Shown here piece after piece: positions 21,241-32,948 of a DNA stretch of 64,000 bases (positions are counted from its first letter, which is position 1; every line of letters starts with the position of its first letter). The position numbers were made by a program, and so were the translations under genes. The notes beneath the pieces are model-generated. The model searched no databases and had not been told where the DNA came from. It was given only the letters and a program-made list of their open reading frames with translations. This DNA is from Fistulifera solaris (taxonomy: Eukaryota; Bacillariophyta; Bacillariophyceae; Naviculales; Stauroneidaceae): assembly GCA_030295235.1 (NCBI GenBank), contig AP026143.1, positions 1 through 64,000 on the forward strand, written 5' to 3'.

Positions 21241-22664
21241 ATGACCATGGACGCATCTCATCTTCCAGGACTCACCGGCAAGCACGTTAATGTCGCCATG
21301 ATGACCAGCGGTGGACTTGCCCCTTGCCTCTCGTCGAGCATCGCGCATCTTATGATGAGCTGGATTCAAGCTCTCCAGGAAGGCAAGATCTCCGGATTGA
21401 CCTTCCGCATGTACATTGGAGGTTACAAGGGTTTGCTGATTGGTGATTCCTTTGTCGTCCCCGAATCGGAATGGGATATGGTCGATCAACTCAATCAGTT
21501 GGGCGGTTCGCCGATCGGAAATTCTCGTGTCAAGGTAGGAGCACAAATAATTTCTTGCTTTTTGTAAGCGAAGAAGGCAATATCTAAATATCTCACGTTG
21601 TATTCTCCCGCAGTTGACCAACATTGCGGACTGTATCAAACGCGGGTTTGTCCAAGAGGGAGACACACCGTTGGAAGTCGCTTCGCAGACTTTGTTGAAA
21701 GACCAAATTCACGTTCTTCATACGATTGGTGGCGATGATACCAATACACAAGCCGCGCAACTGTCGGCTTATTTGTTGGAGAAGCATCAAGGCAAGGTGA
21801 TTGTCGTCGGTATGCCTAAAAGTAAGTGAATTGAGGTTGACGGGGTCGTTTATCAACATCACTTGAATTTCACATTTCACTTACTGTCCTCTTGTTTTTA
21901 CTACAGCCATTGACAATGATGTATACCCCATCAAACAAACGTTTGGTGCACACACGGCAGCCAGTCAAGGTGCCACTTTCTTCGCCAACGTCGTCAATGA
22001 ATCGACGGCCAATCCACGCATGCTCATTTTGCACGAAGTCATGGGTCGTGATTCGGGATATCTCACAGCGGCCACTGCGCAAAGCTACCGTGAAACATTA
22101 GCGTCGCAACCGATGCATGGTAGTAGCTTCCCTTACTGTGCTCAAAAGGCTCGTGACATTCACGCTATCTGGATTCCGGAAGTCGCCCTTGATTTGCATG
22201 CGGAGGGAGAGCGTTTGAAGAAAATCATGGACACGGTCGGATGCGTCAACGTGTTCTTTGGTGAAGGCACTGGTGTGCAGGAGATTGTGGCTGAAATGAC
22301 CGCTCGGGGAGAAGAGGTGCCTCGTGATGCATTTGGGCATGTTGTGTTGGCCAAGATTAAGCCCGCGGACTATTTCTCGAAACACATTGCCGAAATGGTA
22401 GGCGCCGAAAAGACGTTGGTCCAACGCAGTGGATACTTTGCGAGAAGCGCCGCGGCCGATGCATTCGATCAGGATCTGATCCAAAAGTGTGCTTATGCCG
22501 GAGTCGCCAGTGCCATTGAAGGAGTGTCGGGATGCATGGGACAAGATGAAGAGAGAGGGAACGAAATTCGTGCCATTGAATTTGAACGTATCAAAGGACA
22601 CAAGCCTTTTGATGTTTCGCAGCCGTGGTTCCAACAGATGCTCAAAGAGATTGGACAAATGTAA
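21241..22664 (+). CDS. PFP: Pyrophosphate-dependent 6-phosphofructokinase
   Basis: A three-exon gene: 21241-21534, 21614-21821 and 21907-22664, with introns of 79 and 85 nt (GTAGGA...CCGCAG; GTAAGT...CTACAG). It encodes 419 residues. The active-site region GGDDTNTQA (Asp-Asp rather than the Gly-x of ATP enzymes) and MPKTIDNDV spanning the second splice junction identify the PPi-type fold. MGRDSGYLTAATA and FGEGTGVQE follow. It interconverts fructose-6-phosphate and fructose-1,6-bisphosphate with PPi/Pi and is reversible. No convincing transit peptide is present, so a cytosolic site is the simplest reading. The two splice joins preserve frame exactly. The gene starts about 300 bp after the hAT-like insertion, which may sit in its promoter region. 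Confidence 0.92.
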
Positions 22665-23150
22665 ATCGTAGTTTATATGGCCTAGTTAAAACACAAATTA
22701 TATGAAAGTGAATGGGTTAGTGATCAATGATTGCCGTGTGATTGAGCGATAAGGCGTATTTTGATGCCATGTTTGATGAATGTGCCCTTCCAGAGCAGTT
22801 CGAAAAAGTTTCGCTAACCTTAGGAAATAAGGAAAGATCCTAGTTCGGATCTGTGGAACAGAACTGGAGTGCCGCTAAGGCACGCGTCATAAGTAATGCG
22901 AGCTGGCTGCGTGCTTGTTGAAGATCGTCGCGCAATGAAGGCGACCGCCGTCTTCTTCTTGACTCCGCCTCCACAAAAAAAAAAAAAAAAAAAACATTCT
23001 CCGTTTCACGGAGTTATTCCCATGAATGCAAAAGATCGCGAAACGAAAAGTATCAAGACAAGAAAATGTAATGACGCGTCAACAATCATCAACGTTCGTT
23101 TCTTCCAACGGGGATTCTCAGGTCGTTCGTAAGCCTCTGCGTTATGTGGC
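22665..23150. other. Convergent intergenic with poly-A tract
   Basis: The 3' flanks of two convergent genes meet here. It contains a pure A20 tract at 22975-22994 and no gene that I can support. Confidence 0.4.
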
Positions 23151-24486
23151 TTACGAAGGTGACGAGGGATTAGAAGAGTCTTGAGGGTCATCATCGGCGT
23201 GAGGAGCTCTCAGACCTTGTGTTAACGTAGCAATCAACTGCGACTCCCCGTGAAGCGTGTTTTGTTGAGAAAGAGATGACTGAATACCTCGCGAAAGAGG
23301 TATGTGGGGGCTGAAAGCCGAACCTTGCTGCATTTGATTTGCGAGTAGCATTCGAAGAAGCAAGTCGTCGCTTGAGGCCAGAGAACTACCTGCTGTCGAA
23401 GCACCACCTTGGTTTCTTATAGGCCGAAAAGGCGATGATTCTTTGCTTCTCCCATGAAAAGACGTTCATGAAGGGCGGCGCTAGCGTCTCGTTGCTCAAT
23501 TTGTTGCGGCAAGAGCTGGTCTGCTCCCCGAGACAGCAAGCTTGCCTGTGATAGGAAACTGTTACTGATGTCAGTTCCACTAGGCGGCAGAAACGATATT
23601 GCTTGAGCTTGTCTTTGCAAGAGCGGATTCTGTGCAAGGCTTGCCAGTTGCGACAAAAGTAAGGTGCGCCGATGCAGCTCTTGCTCCAACATATCCGTGA
23701 TCTGCTGCCGCCGAATACGCTCCTGCATCTCCAACAACGCGCGCAATTGCGCGGTATCGTCTTGTGGTACAGCTGCATCTCTTGACGCATGTCTGTGCAG
23801 AGCCGCGAGGTCGACGCCGACGTTGACTGGAATACTAGAGAGCTGCTGTAGAAGCTGTTGCTGTAGGGATGCCTGGAGACCAGATGTGCTTTCCAGTTGC
23901 TGTTGTAACATCCGCTGGAGCAATATGTTGTCTTCTCTATCCGGCGATGCGTATGCATTTGTGGAAGTGCCTGATAACCGCTGGGGAGACAGCATGGAAT
24001 TGGGGATCATACTGGGTCGAGGGCTAGATGCTGGGCCACCTGTTCCGTAACTTGAAGCTTGTGATGGTTGGGAAGAAAGAATTGGTGGAGCACCATGCTT
24101 CGCTTCAGGCTGAGGACGCTCTTGTTCGCTTTGATTCAATTCAGGTGAACCGAAACCTCGCTGCTTCGCCTTGTAAGCATCAACCTTTTCATGATACTTC
24201 ATGGTTTCTTCCTCGGCCATCACATTATACTTCTGTCGCTGATCTAGCGGCAGACTCATCCACCGCTTGCTTATTTCTGCCGACATGGCCAAAAAGGACT
24301 CTTCCCAGAGGGGTCTTGGACTTTTCTCGCAGCGCGTTCTTCAAGGTATCTTGTTCTTTCTTCTCTAAAAAAGAGATTGTATGCACTCAGAGGTCGTTTC
24401 GGTTTCTCGGGGGCACTCTCTTCTTGTTTTCTACGCTTTGTTTTGGGTCGGCCATCATCAACAGGCGAAGGTTTTCTGTCCGACAT
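23151..24486 (-). CDS. HMG-box DNA-binding protein (paralogue 1)
   Basis: About 445 codons, starting MSDRKPSPVDDGRPKTKRRK. One HMG box follows at residues ~28-105: PKRPLSAYNLFFREERTRYL, then AMSAEISKRWMSLP and YHEKVDAYKAKQ. The long C-terminal part is rich in Gln, Leu and Ser, with helical repeats such as LLQRMLQQQLES and LLLRMLLANQMQQ. Single HMG-box proteins bend DNA and act as chromatin or transcription factors; the C-terminal tail may oligomerise. The frame changes twice at short homopolymers (A5 at 24291-24295 inside the HMG box, TTT at 23442-23444 near the tail). Adding one base at each gives a whole codon count. It is paralogous to 52242-53234. Confidence 0.8.
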
Positions 24487-25929
24487 GCTTTGGAGATGTC
24501 TTGACTTTGAGATGCACGGCGGCGACTCTCACAAACGAAAGATGTCAAAATGAATCGCTGATCGGTAAACAACCACAATGGTTATGCCGAAAAGGTAAGT
24601 CGTTACGTACAACAAGCCCTCCTCTCCTCTCCGTGCTGTACAAGATAAAAGCAGCTTACTAGGTATCTCTTTTGACAACGCGGTTATAGAGAGGCGTCTT
24701 TCATTCTACGATTTTGATTTTAGAAAGGCATGAATTGTTCTACGTGAATAGCCCTCGATTGTCAACGGGTGAACTAATCTGTTAGCAACACCATAATCAA
24801 AGTACAGTAGTGATCTAGCAAAAGAGAAGGTGTTCTTTATGCATACGTAAGCACCAAATGGTATCTTTTCCTTATAAAAGCTTCAGAAACCAAGCCATTT
24901 CATATTACACTTACCACTTACCATTTACCATTTACTCCTCTCATCATAGTGAAAGACTCGATTGTAGAAATCGAATGTCTAACGGCGGAAATGACACGAT
25001 ACGCGCCATCTCTTATTTAGACAAAAAGGAATGTCCTCTTTTAAATCCAATTTATCATCTTCTATAGGGGTTGAGTAGACTGGTCCTGAATTGGCTGTAT
25101 CTGACTCAAAAGTGTATGAACGAGGGGCAATGGGCATAAATCCTGCTTTGACACCAGTCGAAGATGGTAGTACTGTAATTTAGTCACACGAAGTCACAAG
25201 TTGCACCACGTCATCGCGACAAAAAGAAAACACAACAGCAAGCGGAATTTCGAAACAATAACGTCGGCCAACAGAACCTATACCGTTGTGACCTTCATAA
25301 ACCACGCCTCATTTTCACCGTCGTGAAACTGATAGGCTAACGACGTCTTGAGTCGGCAATCGAAGTGATAGATGCATTGAAAGGACCACTGTCAGCACCC
25401 TTTCATGTTCTTGCCGTTCCATGAGCGCGGTGATCGCCAATTTATTTATTGGAGCGAGCGACATTGCGTGTTGAGACAACCGGTACAAACCGAAAACTAG
25501 TTTGTATAGCTTTCGTTCTACATAAATGCTTGCATGATTGTTGCCAAATACGATGATGTATTTTAATGTATATTGCTTTAGACTGTGAGGTCAGTTTTCT
25601 TGTGATGTGTCGTCTCTGATGCCAATGAGAAGCTAGTCTATGCGTTTGCATAGAACGGCCTTAAAATAGGTGCCGATTGCCGATACGACTATACTAGAGT
25701 GAGATCTTTGCCACGTTCGAGAGAGTACAGTTCCCGTCATATTGACGTCACCAACAACTGGATCGCTGACTGTGCTGACGTGGTATTTTTGCGATCCATT
25801 TTGAACTGATCAAATCCGAAGCCAACATTTTCTCCCTCCATTTTTTGACCTCCCTCCAATTCCCAGCCAACGGTCGTTGCAACGTAAAGACACGAACGAA
25901 CCTTCTTTGAAACCTAACCAGCACTCAAC
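24487..25929. other. Intergenic
   Basis: About 1.4 kb with no supported gene. It contains CACTTACCATTTACC-type short repeats at about 24908-24935, an ACGTCA near 25208, and the CRE palindrome at 25743-25750. Confidence 0.35.
25743..25750. promoter_or_regulatory. CRE palindrome TGACGTCA
   Basis: A perfect palindrome 180 bp upstream of the ATG at 25930, nearly the same spacing as before the Vti1 gene. Another half site TGACGT follows at about 25774. Confidence 0.45.
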
Positions 25930-26436
25930 ATGCTACGACAATCGCACTTTTGGAGCCTAACCGTGTCCTTGGGAATACTGACAGCCGTCAGCATTGCATC
26001 CGGAACGCTTTCTCTCGGCGAGAAGAACGCTTTCAATGCCAAGAAAGTGCCAATCGAGACGCTCGATGATACTGACGTTGATACAGACACGGATACGGAC
26101 GAGTCTTCCTGTGCTCTTGAAGAAGAGGAAGTACAACAGAGCGAGCAGACTTTCCGAAAAGTAGAAGAAAACGTACACGACGTAAAGGAGCAGCGGGACA
26201 GCCAGCAGGCGCCAGAGATGGAGAACACAAAAGTGCAAGATGAAACCATATCTATCATCAATACCGTTTGCGAGAAGAGGGAAGAACCAAACAAGGCTAA
26301 GCAAGAGATGATTGAGATAGTTACTGTCAAGAATGAAGCCACTTGGGAGTGGCCCGATCTTTTACAAGGATCAGATGGTTTCGTTGTTCGGAACGACTTG
26401 AAATTTGAGCTACGTTTGATGCTTACTGTTTATTAG
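25930..26436 (+). CDS. Small secreted acidic protein, unknown
   Basis: 168 residues. The N-terminus (MLRQSHFWSLTVSLGILTAV, residues 1-30) looks like a signal peptide. Next is an acidic Asp/Thr repeat (DTDVDTDTDTDESS, about 48-61) and a Glu/Gln/Lys-rich, probably helical middle. I recognise no domain. Support for a real gene comes from the signal peptide, a single open frame and a CRE element 180 bp upstream. Low complexity means chance is not excluded. The C-terminus may be imprecise if the assembly has an indel. Confidence 0.45.
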   Translation: MLRQSHFWSLTVSLGILTAVSIASGTLSLGEKNAFNAKKVPIETLDDTDVDTDTDTDESSCALEEEEVQQSEQTFRKVEENVHDVKEQRDSQQAPEMENTKVQDETISIINTVCEKREEPNKAKQEMIEIVTVKNEATWEWPDLLQGSDGFVVRNDLKFELRLMLTVY

Positions 26437-26802
26437 GATTTGTTACAAAAGATCTTTATGACTTTTAGTTCTCAGCATTGTAGGGCGCGCTCTCAGTAGC
26501 TACGCGCACATGATTGCAAATAAAGGAGATTGATCGTAAATAAACATCCGTTCACAGTCGTTCTTCGATCCTACAGGACAATATTCCCGTCACGCTGCAT
26601 CAGGTGATGGGTGTTTATGGTTCGCAAGACAAGAGCATGATCATTGTAGTAGCTGCGTGCGCTTACAGATTGCGTGAACTCGATGATCGTGTTCTTTCCG
26701 CTCGTAAGCGATTTCTTGCGACCTGAGGGAGAAAGTCCGCTCGCGCTGTTTCGCTCGAGAGCTTAAAAAGTGACTTTCCTTTAAATAACGAAAGCGATAG
26801 GC
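26437..26802. other. Convergent intergenic
   Basis: 366 bp between two converging genes. I see nothing beyond AT-rich sequence. Confidence 0.35.
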
Positions 26803-28616
26803 TCACCCCCTAGACTTGCGGGCAGCTGGAACCAAAGGTTTTGGATCTCGAAACGACGAATTCGTCCGCAGCGACAGATAGACGAGAATAATTCCCACAA
26901 TGATAGAATCAGCAAGCGCGGAGTACTTGAACAATAGCACAGTCCCATACTTGTGTTGCAGTTTGCCTCCCAAGATCGCACCCAACGATTGACCCAAGCC
27001 GCCATACATGGCATTCAAGAACATCAACATTGTGGCGTGTAAGCCACGGGGCGAAACCTTGTGCGCGTAAATGGTCCCCGAACTCCAAAATGCGGCGAAG
27101 GTAACGCCACGCAACGCCTCAGCCGGGAGTCCCTGCAGCGGTGTTCGCATGTAGGCGTAAATTAAAAAGCGAGCTACATAACTTAGCAAAGATAGCACAA
27201 AAACACGATCCACACCAAGGGCTTCACTCAGTCGGCCTGATCAAGAGGGTCAAATAGTCAGAATGCGTCATCTGCGATTCCTTTAACTCAGCATGAAATA
27301 ATACGTACCACTGAACCAAAACATCGGGGCCCCGGCCAAGCTCGATACCAATCGACTTAAACCCATCTCTTTACCCGTACCACCGACCTCGCGAAGACGC
27401 ACATAAGCAAAGTTCTCGATAACACCGCTGGAAATTCCGACAACAAGGACGAGGAAAAGAAGAAGAGCACGTCGGTGTTGTGAAACAAGAGACTAAGGCC
27501 CTGCAAAGTGGCATTGGGCGCAGTACTTGCAATTTCGGTCTTCTGTCGTGTTGGTGTTTTGTCCTTCTTTCTCGTTTTGGCTAGTGCCTCCGATATCAGA
27601 GCTTTTTGAGCTTTCTCTTCTTGTTGCTGCTGTAGGTCTAATCGCCGGAAGGCTTGAATGCACAACCAGGTCGGTAGCGACAAGGCAGCGTACGTAAAGA
27701 AGAGAAGCTTGTATCCGGTGAGGCTTTGCCAAAACTTATCGAGGAAACGGATTGCCTGTCGCACATAAGAGCTAGAGAATTGCTCCGCCAACCAAACTTC
27801 CAGTTCTGGATGTGTAGTCGTATCTCGAAAATGAATCTGCTTCGATTTCGACAGCAATACACCCACCAAACTACTTCCCAAACCAAATCCCATTTGACCC
27901 CACAAACGCAAGCGTCCGTATTGTGTTTTGTCGGGTATATGATCTAGCACCATACTATCGAGTAGCGACTTGACCGGGGCATTGAACAGCGCCGTCACAA
28001 AGACCATAGCCATGATAAATTTAGCATCATCGCGACACGCCAGTAGCAGTTGTCCGACGAGTGAAACTAAAAACGTGAGTTGCAGAATCAAGAACGGATT
28101 TTGCAACTGATCGGCTAACAGTCCCCACACAGGCGCCAAAATAAAGGTCGTTGCGGGCTTGACGGCACCGAGAAGACCGATAATTTGTCCGCCGTGCCCC
28201 AAAGAATCGTAGTAAACGGGTAAGTAAGGCATTAAACTTCCGAGAGATCCGTAATAACACAAAAAGAGAGAGCGTATCAGGAAGTTGATAGGAATACCAG
28301 AGAATGTCTTTTTTGCAGGAGTTGAATTGGCCGCATTAGAAGTTTTGATAGTTGCTGGAGGGTTTTGAGGCAAACGCCCGAATCCCTTAGGCACAAGGGA
28401 TCGAGGTGATCGGGCGTATGGATCGGCGGCATGACAAGTGATGGGGAAAAGGCAATAAATTACTATCGAGAACGAAAATAATAAAAACTCTCTCGGGCGC
28501 CTTCTTCCCGATATTCTCCTGCTCTGACTAATGTTTTTCTGTTTCATCATGATGAAAGAAACCAAAGAAGCTTGTTTCAAGACAGCAACCGCTTTTGATG
28601 AATGATTGGAGTGCAA
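26803..28616 (-). CDS. Major facilitator superfamily transporter (MFS_1-like)
   Basis: About 580 codons in two exons joined across a 72-nt intron (27237-27308, GTACGT...GATCAG, phase 1). A hydrophobic leader (FLLFSFSIVIYCLFPITCHA) precedes a typical MFS half with GSLGSLMPYLPVYYDSLG and GLLGAVKPATTFILAPVWG, the loop motif GLLADQ, and RLRLWGQMGFGLGSSLVG. The C-terminal half (RGVTFAAFWSSGTIYAHKV, NAMYGGLGQSLGAILGG) follows the intron. The fold resembles the MFSD6/nucleoside:H+-symporter-like group; the substrate is not predictable. The frame breaks once at an A4 tract (27455-27458). Adding one base restores the seventh-eighth helix region (LVLVVGISSGVIENFAYVRL). Several in-frame Mets (28616, and MMKQ further in) could be the start. 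Confidence 0.82.
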
Positions 28617-29872
28617 ATAATAACGAAGAGCAAAAATCGATCGGTTCGCGTCCGTTGAAATTTATTTATAGCGCTAAACTCGTGACTGATGATCAACGCT
28701 ACTGTCTATTCGTGTCTCGACAAATAGACAGCTAACGTAATGAAATCAACCTCAAGCATAGGAGCACGTAGCACCACAGGAAAAAACTCAAAAAAGAGGA
28801 TATACTACTGCATTCTGATTCGGACTGTTGCTAACAGATGAAAGCTGATGATTCAGATTTAAGCCGGTGCAAAATGGAGGGATTAACCCAGTCGAAAACC
28901 ATGTCCTTCGACAAGTACTAGCAACAGCAGTGTTGAACGTCGTTTTCATGGCATAAACGTATTTTCCTTTTTGTCAGCGCGAAGGAGATCCAGGAAATAT
29001 TTTGTATGACACTCTATAACATGCCATCTTTATCTACTTTGTAGAGAACCAATAGCTGGTTATCAAATATGAACCTGATAGAAGTCACTATTCGAATAGA
29101 GTAGAGTGGTATTGGTAGTTTAGATGATAAGCTAACGAGAAGCTTGGGACATAAATTATAAATAAGAAATTATTACTGTATAGATGATGGAGAATGCATG
29201 AGGTGGTCTGTCGGACTATCAGTCTCTCTAGAGGAGCCTTTCGGTAGCGTTCAGACATGTCTCCTCTCAATAGCCTCAATTGTCAGTCCGTCAGACGCGA
29301 GCTTGTTCCGACCATGAAATTCTGTTGACACCACGTGACACGTGACGTCGTGAGACAGTAGGCGGAGAGCTTAGTGACGTGGCTGTTGATTCCGCCGAAA
29401 AAATGGGTGACGACGCAGAGAACAAGAGAAAGTTCAACTAGGAAAGTGTATCGTGGGCTTGCGTCAGCCATCCAATCAAATCGTGATTTTGACATTCTTT
29501 CTCGAAAGGACGAAAAATGGGCCGAAACTTGTAGTACTGTTGATGATCGGAATTGCCGAAACATAAGACAAGAAAAGAAAACATGACGTCTTTGGTACTG
29601 CAAAATCCAATTGGACTCCACGTAGACGACACGTTCATTCCGGTAATTAGGAAGCAAAATGAGAAATTGGTCGATACAAGAGTGTAGTAAATCCTTCACA
29701 TCGGCTCACGTGGCGGAATTTTTCAATCGACGGACGTCACATCGTCTAAAAACCCAAAACAAATCGACAAAACTCTTTTTCATTTTATCTCATAATCTTT
29801 GCTTTCGCAAGGGAAACAGAAAGCAACGACTACCAACTTGATTCAAAAGCCTTTCTAGAATTGATCGTAAAG
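28617..29872. other. Divergent promoter region, MFS / SLC4-A
   Basis: About 1.26 kb with no supported gene; an ORF at 29283-29699 on the minus strand has no recognisable domain. The right 600 bp holds the TGACGT cluster described separately. Confidence 0.4.
29343..29739. promoter_or_regulatory. CCRE-like TGACGT cluster upstream of SLC4-A
   Basis: TGACGT occurs at 29343-29348, 29375-29380 and 29584-29589, and its complement ACGTCA at 29734-29739. These lie 134-530 bp before the SLC4-A start codon. The same hexamers are the CO2/cAMP-responsive elements of the Phaeodactylum PtCA1 promoter. The link to carbon regulation is inferred. Confidence 0.45.
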
Positions 29873-31757
29873 ATGCCTCCCAAGTCGAACGACATTGAAG
29901 CCGGTCAGGCAATCAAGCGTTTGCCGTCAAACGCCGAACTTGTTCCTCATGCAGGAAAAATCACCATGGATGAGCCTGCTTACTTCGGAAAGGGCATCCT
30001 CAAGGATTTTAAGACTACAGTCGGAACGCACTGGCGCGAGGTAAGTCATCGTGAAAGCGGAAGCACAGGGAAAGCGCCACAAAGACTGTCACTAACGCGT
30101 TTTATTGATCTTTCTGTCAAAAGGAAATGACCAACTTCAACCAGAAGACGGTTGCTGTTTCGATGCTCATGTTCATCACCGTTATCGCCCCTACCTTGGC
30201 GTTCGGTGCTTCCTACAGTACCGCGACAGAGAGTCACATTGGAGCTATCGAGACTATTCTGGCTACCGCATGGATTGGATGCGCCTACTCTTTCATCGGA
30301 GGTATGCCTCTCTGCATCATCGGTTCAACAGGTCCTGTGCTTGCCTTTACCACTGTTCTCTATGACATGTCGAAGAATATGGACATTCCGTTTTACACTT
30401 TCTACGCCTGGGTCAGTGTATGGATGCTTATCTACGCCTTCCTCTGCAGTTTCTTCGACTTGACCCGATTCGTCCGTCTCGCGACTCGCTTCACGGATGA
30501 TATTTTTGCCTTTTTGATTGTCAGTATCTTCGTAATTAAAGCCATCGGCGACCCTTTCGGTGGAGTTGATGGAATTTTATTTCCTTTGACCCTAATCACA
30601 AGACTCACCAGAACCAAGACGCCGACTACGACTTCCTACAGGTCGCCCTTTTGGGTGTGATCCTGGGTTTCGGAACTACTTGGTTGATCTTTTACCTTCG
30701 TAGCTTCAAGAACTCATCCTTCTTCTGCAACGACACCATGCGCAGCTCCATTCACGACTTTTCCGTCACTTTTTCGGTCCTTATCTGGACGATTGTCAGC
30801 AAAGTTATCTTCAAGGACGTCGAAGTTGCGAGTCTGAAAGTCCCCGACCAATTTGAGCCCACCTTCCAATGCTGCGACGATGCTTGCACTTTGGCATTCC
30901 CCCGTGATTGCCCCGATCAGGCAGAGCGTGCTGGTGTCCGTTCATGGTTCGCTGACATGGCTGACACGAATGGAAAGGGATGGGTTCCGATTGCTGCTGC
31001 AGGTCCTGCTGTTTTGGCCTTCTTCCTTCTTTACCTCGATAACGGTATCACTTGGCACTTGATCATGCACAAGAGCAACAACGTGCAGCACGGAGAAGCT
31101 TACAACTACGACTTGTTGCTTTCAGGTTGCTTCAACTTTGTGAATGGACTATTGGGTCTTCCGTGGCTCGTGGCTACGACAGTGCCATGCATTGTGCACT
31201 TGAACTCGCTCTCCGAGAAAGACAAGGATGGAAATGTCCTATATGTCCAGGAAACCCGTCTCACGATGCTCTTCTCGCACATGTGCGTCGGCTTCTCGAT
31301 CTTGGCCTTGGATCTTCTCAAGTTGTTGCCCTTGCCGGTCCTCAACGGTGTCTTCTTGTTTATGGGTGTGTCCGCGTTGCCCGGCATTCAGTTCTGGAAC
31401 CGCTTCTTGCTCTTCTTCCAGCAACCCAGCAAGTACCCCGAGACACCTTACACCAAGTACATGGACAAGGGACGCATTCACCTTTTCACCATCATCGAAA
31501 TGTTCTTCTTTGCCATGGTTTTCGTTGTTCAAAACATCAAAGCTGTGGCGGTTGTCTTCCCCATGATGACCTTCTTCTGTATTCCGGCGCGCACCCACTT
31601 GCTTCCCCGTTTCTTCGAAGGATGGGAGCTTGTGTTGTTGGATGGAGACATCTTTGAGATTCAAGAATGGATCGACAAGAAGGCCGACTCGGTTGCGGAA
31701 TACGAAGCTTCGTTGCGCGGCGACTTGTCCGAATACGAAGACGATGCCACGCAATAG
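29873..31757 (+). CDS. SLC4-family anion (bicarbonate) transporter, copy A
   Basis: Exon 1 (29873-30040) encodes a conserved 56-residue cytosolic head (MPPKSNDIEAG...FGKGILKDFKTTVGTHWRE). An 83-nt intron (30041-30123) is followed by exon 2, which carries about ten membrane helices. Landmarks: GGMPLCIIGSTGPVLAF, RFTDDIFAFLIVSIFV, LLGVILGFGTTW, GLLGLPWLVATTVPCIVHLN, LLPLPVLNGVFLFMGVSALP and the soluble tail FEIQEWIDKKADSVAEYEAS. These are SLC4/borate-transporter hallmarks. SLC4 proteins pump bicarbonate into diatom cells as part of the CO2-concentrating mechanism, and I infer the same here. The frame changes once at TTT 30585-30587, where one more T restores PFDPNHK and 600 residues. Of the three copies it and B are nearest to intact. 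Confidence 0.87.
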
Positions 31758-32075
31758 AGTGCTCGGCCATCCAGCGACCTGGAAGCATTCATCAATTCTA
31801 TGTGTACGATTGAGACGAGAAATAATGCATTAGTTCTTCGTCAATCGTGATAAAGTGGTAAAGACAAGTAAACATCACTAACCTGCAAAGCTGTCCATTA
31901 TCGTAAAACGGACTTCTTCATTATCTGTTTCGCTTACTGGTAGATTTGTCTATGCTTATTCAATCATTCATGCGAACTAAGATTTGACACGTCACAAACG
32001 TATCGATTGTGACCCTTCGCCTGATATGACGATGCAATCTATAAGAGACTCCTTTGCAGCGAAGGTAAACTACAT
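31758..32075. other. Convergent intergenic
   Basis: 318 bp between the 3' ends of SLC4-A and the WW-domain gene. I see nothing notable. Confidence 0.35.
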
Positions 32076-32948
32076 TTAGTTTTCTTGCACGGACGTGGTT
32101 ACGGCCCGCAATTCCATTCCGACTTGTTGCGCATCGATGGCGAGTTTATTCAGCAAAACGTCGGCTGTTTCCAGTGATGATACCAGATTGTGTACGAGTT
32201 GATCCAATTCAAGACCACGAGGAGGATCTCTAGAGTTCTTGAGTAGATTCCACCAGCTTGGATAGTAAAGGGCGTGCGTGGTGTCAGCATTCTCCTTTTC
32301 GCTAAATGTCGCGCGGTGACCGGTCGTTACAGTCACTGTGCCTTCCTTCAAAAAATCCAATTCGGTCGGATCGTTCAGAACATTCACCCAACTAGGATAA
32401 TAGAGACCAGAGTTACCCTCTTTGTTGGCCCTGTTTTGTAGATCGGATTGCATTTTAAGCAGGTTCTGCCGGGCGACATTTTCTTCCACAGCGTCGAGCA
32501 CACGAGCCACGCTCGCGAGCATGCCTCCGACATTCAACGCATAATACGCCATCGTTAAAATCATTCCGAGCAAAAACATCCCATATACAATCAGATTCGC
32601 TTTCCACACAGACTTCTCTTTCCATGGTCCGTCGGTACTGCAGTCGTCATCGTCGTGCTCATCTGTATCATCGAACACATCAAATGAAAACCGATTCATG
32701 CTCGCCATCGGCGTAAAACCAGAATTTGTTTCATTAGTCATTCGACTACCCATCAAACGACGCGCTCCGGCCGGTAATACCCACGTCGATCGACTCGAAA
32801 TCGGATTGTAGTAATATTCGCGCTGTTGTCGTTCACTGTAAAAGACATACCAGCTCTCGTCTTCGGCTTCATCGTTGTTCATAGGAGTCACAACGGCGAC
32901 GGAAGCGACTGGCGTCCTCCTGGCAGCTTCCGGTGATGCTAGATCCAT
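32076..32948 (-). CDS. WW-domain single-pass membrane protein
   Basis: 290 residues, single exon. A WW domain lies at about 31-60 (SWYVFYSERQQREYYYNP then STWVLPAG: first Trp, Tyr block, second Trp, Pro). An acidic Asp-rich stretch follows (about 92-104), then one hydrophobic helix (NLIVYGMFLLGMILTMAYYA, about 117-136). The C-terminal domain contains two copies of a LYYPSWxNxL motif (about residues 182 and 227) and a helical end. WW domains bind proline-rich ligands. The domain pairing and the duplicated motif are not known to me from a named family. It sits between two inverted SLC4 copies, which may be chance. Confidence 0.72.
   Translation of the reverse strand: MDLASPEAARRTPVASVAVVTPMNNDEAEDESWYVFYSERQQREYYYNPISSRSTWVLPAGARRLMGSRMTNETNSGFTPMASMNRFSFDVFDDTDEHDDDDCSTDGPWKEKSVWKANLIVYGMFLLGMILTMAYYALNVGGMLASVARVLDAVEENVARQNLLKMQSDLQNRANKEGNSGLYYPSWVNVLNDPTELDFLKEGTVTVTTGHRATFSEKENADTTHALYYPSWWNLLKNSRDPPRGLELDQLVHNLVSSLETADVLLNKLAIDAQQVGMELRAVTTSVQEN

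Noticed and set aside
29283-29699. 138-codon minus-strand ORF
   Set aside because: It overlaps the TGACGT-rich upstream region of SLC4-A and has no recognisable sequence.
31052-31657. 201-codon alternative-frame ORF inside SLC4-A (and its counterpart in SLC4-B at 34206-34808)
   Set aside because: It is a shadow of the transporter coding frame; its presence in both copies only reflects their similarity.
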